Shown: piece by piece, positions 5,969 through 10,936 of the stretch | How the letters are laid out: every line of letters begins with the position of its first letter | How positions within the stretch are numbered: the first letter of the stretch is position 1 | From: Candidatus Baldrarchaeum yapensis | Lineage (GTDB): Archaea > Asgardarchaeota > Baldrarchaeia > Baldrarchaeales > Baldrarchaeaceae | Reading direction: 5' to 3' | DNA: 10,936 nt | NCBI GenBank assembly: GCA_016840465.1 | Contig: JAEOSH010000065.1 | Span: 1-10,936 of the forward strand | Position numbers and translations under genes: made by a program | The notes under the pieces: generated by a model | Told to the model about the DNA's origin: nothing | The model's input: the letters and a program-made list of their open reading frames with translations, nothing else | The model's database searches: none

Positions 5969-6741
5969 GAAGGAGCTGATTGATCCACCAGATTTTCGTC
6001 TAAAATTCCAAAGGTTGAGCAAACACAATTAAGTGGATAAAAATACCACTCGCGAACTCCGTCCAGATATGAACAACTTCTACCCCACTTTTTAGCAGTG
6101 AGTCCGTCACGACCATCACACGAATTTTTGGGTAACTTAGAGACTCGGTCAAATTCGGCACTTCAGCCGCGACTTTGATGGAAAGGTTTCGTTTTCTTCT
6201 TGTACTGCCTTTCGGCTTGCTTCTTTCCGCGGATTCTTTTAATCGCGCGAAGCAGTACGTGTGTTTTGTGTAGGTTTGTGATAATGTGCCCACTGCTCAT
6301 GAGGGCGTGTCAATGGAGGTGATTCAGTTGACGACCTTCTTGAAGGGAGATGTAATACTTTCCACGACAAAGGATTTGGATCCGTATCGGCGAAGGACTT
6401 TCTGGTCGATCGCTATGATGAGTAGAGACCTGCTATCTTTTTCGCGCTCTTCTGGGGCCTTTCTATAACGGGGGTGATTGGGCACACGCGGGTAGTGCGT
6501 TATCGCGAATACTTTCCAGCAGTGAAAGTAGCATGCCGATGTAAGCGTCAAGTGCCGAAATGTTCCTTTTCGTCAGTTAGTTGGCAGTACTATGATGATT
6601 AGCCGGGTCTTCTCTTTCCAATCCTTATCATAGGTAATCATCCACTTGACAATAACTTGGCAAAAGATTGACTTTGACAAGGTCATTAGTATCAAAAACT
6701 TTTAAATTACCTTGCTGCAAGTCCATGTGGTGCATTACATA
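5969..6741. other. Gene-poor region of about 770 bases, possibly decayed coding sequence
   Basis: No convincing gene was found. One minus-strand reading frame is open from 6551 to 6000 except for two TGA codons (6326-6324 and 6299-6297), and it reads like low-complexity basic protein without a motif I know; a decayed gene is possible but unproven. On the plus strand, GGAGGTGAT at 6315-6323 is a complete match to the archaeal anti-ribosome-site consensus, followed by TTG 6328 and a 46-codon frame to 6468; a second GGGGGTGAT lies at 6470-6478. Neither small frame is recognisable. The last 60 bases hold the promoter of the next gene. Confidence 0.45.
6700..6707 (+). promoter_or_regulatory. TATA box of the PEP carboxykinase-like gene
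   Basis: TTTTAAAT preceded by A-rich sequence (TCAAAAAC) is a good archaeal BRE/TATA match. It predicts a start near 6730, which rules out the TTG at 6712 as start codon and favours ATG 6742 or 6751. Confidence 0.55.
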
Positions 6742-8250
6742 ATGAGAGAGATGAGAGATTTCATAAATGAAGTTCTAAAGGAAGCAACACTCATAGAAAA
6801 CCCTAAGGAGACCTTTTTAGAGAATGCATCTAAGGGATACGCGGTTCCCAACAAGCTGGGAGTTTTGCTTTTCCACACGAGAGTACGCGCAAGAAGCCCT
6901 CAGAAAACTATAGAGAACGTGAATCTCCTTCCGGAAGAGGAGAAGAAAAAGATAATTGAAGAGTTGGAAAAGGTGAGGGAGTTTCTCCGAGGAAAGAAGT
7001 TGATAGTTGTCGACAGAAATATAGGAAACACTGATAGGTTCCGCATGAGGGCACGCGCGATCATTTCTGCAAAGTACCCTCACCTTGCACTAATGTTTGC
7101 GAGAAACTACTTCCCGCCTAGCGGAGATACGGATATTCCCGAAATAGTCTCGCTGTGCATACCCGAATGGCCCTACGTGAAGGTGATCGTGGATCCCGAG
7201 GAGCTAATAAACATAATCCTAGGCGTCGACTACTACGGAGAGCTGAAGATGAGTTTTCTGAGACTGGCGATGAACTATGCGCGTGACAAGATGGGAATGC
7301 TTGGGTTGCACGCGGGAAGTAAACTCTACATTGTGCGCAACAACAATGGAGAATTTGTAAAGCGTGGAGTGCTGATCTTCGGGCTCAGCGGGACCGGCAA
7401 GTCCACCGTTACGATGGCGAACAATGGACTATCACCGGGAGAGAGAGTAGTGGTCCGACAAGATGATATCGTCATTCTGACCCCTGATGGAATGGCACTT
7501 GGAACGGAGCGAAATCTTTACCCCAAGACCGATAGCATAAACAGCATACCTCCACTTCTTCAGGCAGTAAAACACCCCCTGACGATATTGGAGAATGTTG
7601 CAGTTAAAGACGATGGGACTGTAGACTTCGACGATGTGGACTTCTGTCCAAACGGCAGAGCCATAATAATAAGGCGGGCGATCCCGCTGACTGATGAGAG
7701 GGTTGATCTAGAGAGGGTCGACATTCTCCTATTTCTGACGAGGAGGAAGGAGATGCCCATTGCCGCCAAGACCTGTTCACCGGGACAGGCGGTAGCGTAC
7801 TTCATGTTAGGAGAGTCAATAATGACCTCGGCGGGAACCATGAAGAAAGAGGAGATGGGCAGACCCATCAGGGTGCCCGGATTCGACCCCTTCATGTTGC
7901 AACCCAAGTCCAGGACCGCGAACCTCTTGTATAAGTTCCTGAAGAGGCATACCCACGTCCAGACATGCATTTTAAACACCGGATACGTGGGGGACGTGAA
8001 GGTAACGCCGGAGGACACCATGAAGACCGTCCTCTCAATAGTCAAGGGGACGATAAAATGGAAGTACGACCCGAACCTCAAGATGGAGGTTCCCGCCGAG
8101 ATACCGGGCGTCGACCTGGAGAAGTACGACCCCTACCGCATCTTCGGAGAGGAGAAGTATAAGGAGATAATGGAGAGGCTGAGGGAGGATAGAATAAGAT
8201 ACCTGCGGGAGAACTTTCCAGATCTGGAGTATTTATTCGATCATGTCTAA
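6742..8250 (+). CDS. pckA: ATP-type phosphoenolpyruvate carboxykinase, divergent archaeal form
   Basis: 502 residues, close to the usual length of ATP-dependent PEPCK. Its order of motifs follows the bacterial enzyme: substrate loop R51-S-P-Q-K (compare R-S-P-K-D-K), metal-site lysine in Y-G-E-L-K169, metal-site histidine in L-H190-A-G-S, P-loop G214-L-S-G-T-G-K-S221, kinase-2 acidic pair D241-D242, E-R-N-L-Y-P-K-T, D-D-G-T-V-D-F-D-D, R306 in G-R-A-I, then C-S-P-G-Q-A-V-A-Y-F and L-N-T-G-Y. The reaction is oxaloacetate plus ATP to PEP, CO2 and ADP, the entry to gluconeogenesis, or its reverse for anaplerosis. Several normally strict segments are altered: R-Q-D-D-I-V instead of G-D-D-E-H-x-W, and S instead of T after the P-loop lysine. 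Assignment to the family is secure, the exact activity less so. A TTG at 6712 would add ten residues but lies before the predicted transcript start. The gene stands alone. Confidence 0.8.
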   Translation: MREMRDFINEVLKEATLIENPKETFLENASKGYAVPNKLGVLLFHTRVRARSPQKTIENVNLLPEEEKKKIIEELEKVREFLRGKKLIVVDRNIGNTDRFRMRARAIISAKYPHLALMFARNYFPPSGDTDIPEIVSLCIPEWPYVKVIVDPEELINIILGVDYYGELKMSFLRLAMNYARDKMGMLGLHAGSKLYIVRNNNGEFVKRGVLIFGLSGTGKSTVTMANNGLSPGERVVVRQDDIVILTPDGMALGTERNLYPKTDSINSIPPLLQAVKHPLTILENVAVKDDGTVDFDDVDFCPNGRAIIIRRAIPLTDERVDLERVDILLFLTRRKEMPIAAKTCSPGQAVAYFMLGESIMTSAGTMKKEEMGRPIRVPGFDPFMLQPKSRTANLLYKFLKRHTHVQTCILNTGYVGDVKVTPEDTMKTVLSIVKGTIKWKYDPNLKMEVPAEIPGVDLEKYDPYRIFGEEKYKEIMERLREDRIRYLRENFPDLEYLFDHV

Positions 8251-8297
8251 ATTACCATCCCTCTCTCTTATCAAAACCTGAAGATCATTAAGATAGG

Positions 8298-8774
8298 TTA
8301 GGGAATTGTTCTAACTTTTATCTTCAATTTCTCTCTTTTTGAGAAATACTCGACCACGGAATTTATCGCTTTATCGTTCGAGAGAAAAATTACCGTGTGA
8401 CCCTTCCGTGCGAAATAAATAGCAAGCCCTATTACCGTGTGGTCCGCTTTTACCTTATCTGGTGATATACCCTCTATTTTTGCGATGCGCAGACGCGCTT
8501 CGTCCATCACCTTGGATACTGACCGGAAATCCATCTCCGGAATCCTAATCGTCCCCCTTTCTATAAGCGATATTATTTCGGATACGGATCTTTTGATCTT
8601 ATCCCGTAACTCGGGGAGTTTTATCCGGCTCAGTACCTTTAGTGGTTTATCCACAAGTTCCTCGTATATTCTCCTAGTTATGAACACGGTTTTTCCCTTA
8701 AGCGAGGTTGCCAGCTGCCCCCTCCTCTGAAGGGCTATTATTGCGCTGGAGTTTGCAATTATGACTTCGGGCAT
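8298..8774 (-). CDS. PIN-domain ribonuclease toxin (DUF3368-like)
   Basis: 158 residues with the PIN layout: strand 1 V-I-I-A-N8-S-S-A-I-I-A-L, Glu38/39 in Y-E-E-L, Asp111 in K-A-D-H-T-V-I-G-L-A, and Asp134 in F-L-S-N-D-K-A. PIN toxins of VapC type cut RNA using these acidic residues and Mg or Mn. The first acidic position is Asn here; my recollection is that the DUF3368 branch often has N-S/T-S at this place, so this need not mean inactivity. The middle (45-95) is a longer helical insert than in typical VapC proteins of about 130 residues. The ATG lies ten bases after the stop of the upstream gene, with GTGAT in the gap, so the pair is translated as an operon with the antitoxin first. Converges with the PEPCK gene. 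Confidence 0.75.
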   Translation of the reverse strand: MPEVIIANSSAIIALQRRGQLATSLKGKTVFITRRIYEELVDKPLKVLSRIKLPELRDKIKRSVSEIISLIERGTIRIPEMDFRSVSKVMDEARLRIAKIEGISPDKVKADHTVIGLAIYFARKGHTVIFLSNDKAINSVVEYFSKREKLKIKVRTIP

Positions 8775-8783
8775 AGGAAATCA

Positions 8784-9251
8784 CTAGATATACCCGTTTT
8801 CCTCAAGGAGCGCATACGCCTCCACGTATGTCACCCCAAGCATTTCAGCCGCGTCATATATGCTTAGCTTTCCTTCCTTAACAAGCGGACCTATTTCGCG
8901 CAACTTCTTTACTATTTCAATTCCCCTTTCCTTAATAATATCGGCCGTCATACGCGTTTTCTCCCGCTCAAGTACGCTCCCTACGACTTCGGGCGATATG
9001 ACTATCCGGAACTCACGAACTCTGTAAAGTGTCGCATTACCAGTTCTAAATTTCTCCACAATACCAGCCCTTTCCATCTCTGTAAGATACTTCCTCACGG
9101 TTGAGATGGGAATCCCCACTTCTTCTGCAAGATCTTCTGCGCTCATAGTCTTACCGCGAAGCACTGCCAAAAGTCTCAGAACACCAACCCGACTGAGTAC
9201 ACGTAATATGAACGCAAGCGTGTCCAAAGAACTTATGTTCATCCCGTTCAT
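8784..9251 (-). CDS. Winged-helix regulator with UPF0175-like C-terminus, probable antitoxin
   Basis: 155 residues in two parts (numbered from ATG 9251). Residues 10-85 form an ArsR/MarR-like winged helix: M-S-A-E-D-L-A-E-E-V-G-I-P-I-S-T-V-R-K-Y-L (recognition region near 36-56) and a wing ending Y-R-V. Residues 120-155, V-K-E-G-K-L-S-I-Y-D-A-A-E-M-L-G-V-T-Y-V-E-A-Y, resemble the small helical UPF0175 antitoxins that usually partner DUF3368 PIN proteins. A role as DNA-binding antitoxin that both neutralises the PIN protein and represses the operon is inferred from these parts and from gene order. A TTG at 9257 would add two residues. I prefer ATG 9251 because tandem TATA-like elements at 9278-9266 predict transcription starting at about 9250-9242, so the message is probably leaderless; ATG 9242 is also possible. 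Confidence 0.75.
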   Translation of the reverse strand: MNGMNISSLDTLAFILRVLSRVGVLRLLAVLRGKTMSAEDLAEEVGIPISTVRKYLTEMERAGIVEKFRTGNATLYRVREFRIVISPEVVGSVLEREKTRMTADIIKERGIEIVKKLREIGPLVKEGKLSIYDAAEMLGVTYVEAYALLEENGYI

Positions 9252-9265
9252 TGACAAATCAGCCC

Positions 9266-9278
9266 CTTATACTTTATA
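9266..9278 (-). promoter_or_regulatory. Tandem TATA elements of the toxin-antitoxin operon
   Basis: The minus strand reads TATAAAGTATAAG. The two TATA cores are seven bases apart and each lies about 26 bases before an in-frame ATG (9251 and 9242), which fits leaderless transcription from either. Confidence 0.5.
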
Positions 9279-9361
9279 CGTCATGAGGTGCGACAATGAA
9301 TATAAAATATGAAGTATGTTTTAAAATTCATGTTTCATGTCTTTGATTTAGAGGTTGTCTC

Positions 9362-9370
9362 TTAAAAATT
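9362..9370 (+). promoter_or_regulatory. TATA-like element for the MFS transporter
   Basis: TTAAAAATT predicts a start near 9392, leaving about 50 bases of leader before ATG 9445. A perfect 10-base palindrome, GTACATGTAC at 9373-9382, lies between the element and the predicted start and could be an operator. Confidence 0.35.
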
Positions 9371-9444
9371 ATGTACATGTACTTTGATCATGAAGTGAAA
9401 TCCTTAGGGAAATGCTATTATTTCCACTATTAGAGGGTTGTAAA

Positions 9445-10629
9445 ATGCGGGTCTCGGTACTTCTGCTCCTGTGCATGCTTGGGTTCTTCGCGATCATGAG
9501 TTCCACGGCTTCCAAATCCCCAACGCTACCTCTCTATGCTAAACATCTTGGTCTGAATCCGTTCGAAATAGGTCTGGTTGCAGCGGCATCCACGATCACG
9601 GGAATCTTCGTAAACTTCTCCGCCGGCTATCTATCCGACATTTATGGGCGTAAGAAACTCCTCCTCGTAAGTGGTTTTGTCTTCATGACGGCACCGTTCC
9701 TCTACCTCTTTGTATTAAACGCTTGGGAATTTACCGCCGTCAGAGTATATCACGGGGTTGCGACAGCTATATTCGTGCCCGTGGCCACAGCGCTCGTGGC
9801 TGATCTTTACACATCTGAGAAGGGGAAGATGATGGGGATCTTCTCCACCGCCAGAACACTAGGGAGGCTGATAGCACCCACCCTTGCGGGCGTATTAATA
9901 TACGCTTACAGCTTTCACTTCACCTTCATAGTATGTGGGCTCCTCGGAACAATGGCATTCGCTCTGGTGATCCTTCTTCCCTCTGGCCATGAAGCACCGA
10001 AAATAAATACATTTAGGGAGAATGTGCCACCGGAAAATGCCAAAGACCCTATTGATAAATACGCTATCGGAATGCTTCTGTCGGTGGGTCTTGTGGAGGC
10101 CTCAACGTACTTCGCCATGCAAGGGGTCGAAACATTCCTCCCTCTCTACAGTAATGAATTTGTGGAAAATCCATGGCTCGTGGGCCTGATATTCACGCTA
10201 CAGCTTTCAATAATAGCGGCATTGAAACCATTGATGGGTGCGCTCTCTGACAGGGTGGGAAGACTGCCAGTTATAGCCTTAGGGGTATCAACATCGGCCC
10301 TCGGGATGGTGGTACTCTCCCTCTCCTCGAGTGTGGTAATGGTAATATTATCAATAGTTATCTTCGCGACGGGGGTCTCCATGAGCACCGCCGCTACGGC
10401 ACCACTTGCGGCGGAAACCTTGGGAAAAGGATCCCATGGAACCGCAATAGGAACTCTTGAGACAATAAAGGACATAGGACAGGCGCTAGGACCGATAATT
10501 GTGGGATTTATCGCTCTCACGACCTCATATGGGTATGCCTTCCTAATCGCCGCCCTTGTAGAAATAATCGCCCTCGCAATAATACTCATAATGTTCAGGA
10601 TCATGCATAATAAAATTCGGCAGATGTGA
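9445..10629 (+). CDS. Major facilitator superfamily transporter (12 helices)
   Basis: 394 residues with two six-helix halves joined by a hydrophilic loop at about 181-205, the normal MFS size. Motif A is in the loop after helix 2 (G61-Y-L-S-D65-I-Y-G-R-K-K) and its counterpart in the second half is G265-A-L-S-D269-R-V-G-R. Arg100 in helix 4 followed by G104 resembles motif B of proton-coupled antiporters. Secondary transport driven by protons is expected, and drug or metabolite efflux is a fair guess; the substrate cannot be told. ATG 9445 is preceded by A-G-A-G-G-G seven bases upstream, which makes it a better start than ATG 9412, which would add eleven residues. The gene is divergent from the toxin-antitoxin operon and is followed by a long inverted repeat. 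Confidence 0.9.
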   Translation: MRVSVLLLLCMLGFFAIMSSTASKSPTLPLYAKHLGLNPFEIGLVAAASTITGIFVNFSAGYLSDIYGRKKLLLVSGFVFMTAPFLYLFVLNAWEFTAVRVYHGVATAIFVPVATALVADLYTSEKGKMMGIFSTARTLGRLIAPTLAGVLIYAYSFHFTFIVCGLLGTMAFALVILLPSGHEAPKINTFRENVPPENAKDPIDKYAIGMLLSVGLVEASTYFAMQGVETFLPLYSNEFVENPWLVGLIFTLQLSIIAALKPLMGALSDRVGRLPVIALGVSTSALGMVVLSLSSSVVMVILSIVIFATGVSMSTAATAPLAAETLGKGSHGTAIGTLETIKDIGQALGPIIVGFIALTTSYGYAFLIAALVEIIALAIILIMFRIMHNKIRQM

Positions 10630-10630
10630 A

Positions 10631-10708
10631 TAGTACTTCTGAAAACTCCCTCTCGAAGAAGGACTGGACGAGAAAATGTCGATTACTTAGAAAGTTTCGG
10701 AAGTACTA
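10631..10708. repeat. Long inverted repeat downstream of the transporter
   Basis: The left arm 10631-10647 (TAGTACTTCTGAAAACT) pairs with the right arm 10693-10708 (AGTTTCGGAAGTACTA) with a single mismatch and one bulged A. Inside it, TCTCG (10651-10655) can pair with CGAGA (10669-10673). The whole could fold as a branched hairpin at the 3' end of the transporter transcript, or represent a small mobile-element remnant. It begins two bases after the stop codon. Confidence 0.6.
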
Positions 10709-10720
10709 ATAATGTGAAGA

Positions 10721-10734
10721 CTCTCCCCAGAGAG
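10721..10734. repeat. Short hairpin CTCTC-CCCA-GAGAG
   Basis: A perfect five-base stem with a four-base loop lies between the transporter repeat and the end of the convergent partial gene. It has no T-run and may be incidental. Confidence 0.3.
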
Positions 10735-10752
10735 GACATCAATAACCTCTTG

Positions 10753-10763
10753 AAGAATAAAAG
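10753..10763 (-). terminator. T-rich terminator of the partial minus-strand gene
   Basis: On the minus strand CTTTTATTCTT begins 24 bases after the stop at 10787, as expected for an archaeal terminator. Confidence 0.4.
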
Positions 10764-10786
10764 TCCCACGCGTTGCATCGTCGATC

Positions 10787-10936
10787 TCAAAGTTCCTTGC
10801 CTATGATCAACTCTATTCCGTGCCTTTCGGCTAACTCCTTTATTTCTCTCGACACTCTCCTAGGTGCTGTCAATATTATCAGAAATAGCATCGCCCTTCT
10901 CCCGTATTTCTTCTCCGCAACCCTCGCCTTTCTCAG
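10787..10936 (-). CDS. C-terminal end of an unrecognised gene (cut by window edge)
   Basis: A single open frame runs in from the right edge and ends in TGA at 10789-10787, giving 49 residues. They comprise a basic helix (K-A-R-V-A-E-K-K-Y-G-R-R), a hydrophobic strand (A-M-L-F-L-I-I-L-T-A-P), an amphipathic helix (V-S-R-E-I-K-E-L-A-E-R-H-G) and a final strand I-E-L-I-I-G-K. This strand-helix-strand ending is what a restriction-nuclease-like or Rossmann-like domain often shows, and archaeal DUF3782-type proteins come to mind, but the fragment is too short to assign. Codon use (AGG/AGA, ATA) matches the rest of the window. Confidence 0.6.
   Translation of the reverse strand: MRKARVAEKKYGRRAMLFLIILTAPRRVSREIKELAERHGIELIIGKEL

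Noticed and set aside
5281-5988. 235-codon minus-strand frame
   Set aside because: Antisense shadow of the ATPase gene, Ser/Ile-rich as expected for the complement of its codons.
6000-6551. Minus-strand frame interrupted by two TGA codons, considered as a transposase pseudogene
   Set aside because: I could find no transposase signature (DDE spacing, HUH or terminal inverted repeats); the basic stretch alone is not enough.
7560-8081. 173-codon minus-strand frame
   Set aside because: Antisense shadow of the PEPCK gene, whose motifs are unambiguous.
10146-10604. 152-codon minus-strand frame
   Set aside because: Antisense shadow of the transporter's second half.

Overview
This window looks like part of an archaeal chromosome, most likely from a euryarchaeote and possibly a thermophile. 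The signs are Arg codons dominated by AGG/AGA, many ATA Ile codons, GGTGAT/GAGGG-type ribosome sites, TATA boxes about 25 bases before probable transcript starts, leaderless-looking starts, an archaeal-type P-loop ATPase and an archaeal toxin-antitoxin pair. The exact lineage cannot be read from this sequence. No rRNA, tRNA, CRISPR array or intact insertion sequence was found.

Layout from left to right. (1) 1-436, minus: two overlapping genes for small membrane proteins, the second cut by the window edge. (2) 437-847: a non-coding stretch with promoter elements and a clear dyad. (3) 848-1702, plus: a nitrilase-superfamily amidohydrolase. (4) 3544-1746, minus: a two-gene operon with a 4-base overlap, class I SAM methyltransferase first, then a protein that joins an HgcA-like corrinoid domain, a four-helix membrane domain and an HgcB-like 2[4Fe-4S] ferredoxin. 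(5) 3767-4243, plus: a small integral-membrane methyltransferase of the isoprenylcysteine methyltransferase type, divergent from (4). (6) 4436-5968, plus: a P-loop ATPase with a winged helix and a nuclease-like C-terminus, preceded by a striking 16-base-period operator-like array. (7) 5969-6741: a gene-poor, possibly decayed region. (8) 6742-8250, plus: a divergent ATP-type PEP carboxykinase. (9) 9251-8298, minus: an HTH/UPF0175-like antitoxin followed by a PIN-domain toxin. (10) 9445-10629, plus: an MFS transporter followed by a long inverted repeat. (11) 10936-10787, minus: the C-terminal end of an unrecognised gene.

The most interesting part is the methyl/corrinoid block at 1746-4243. The corrinoid protein keeps the N-V-W-C-A cap-helix core of the mercury-methylation protein HgcA. 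It differs from canonical HgcAB in three ways: the cap motif continues A-G-G instead of G-K, the ferredoxin is fused rather than separate, and the C-terminal cysteine pair of HgcB is absent. It is translationally coupled to a soluble SAM methyltransferase and lies beside a membrane methyltransferase. A reasonable inference is a membrane-bound, redox-activated corrinoid methyl-transfer system, with the SAM enzyme either methylating the cofactor or modifying the product. Its substrate is unknown, and the sequence does not show that it methylates mercury.
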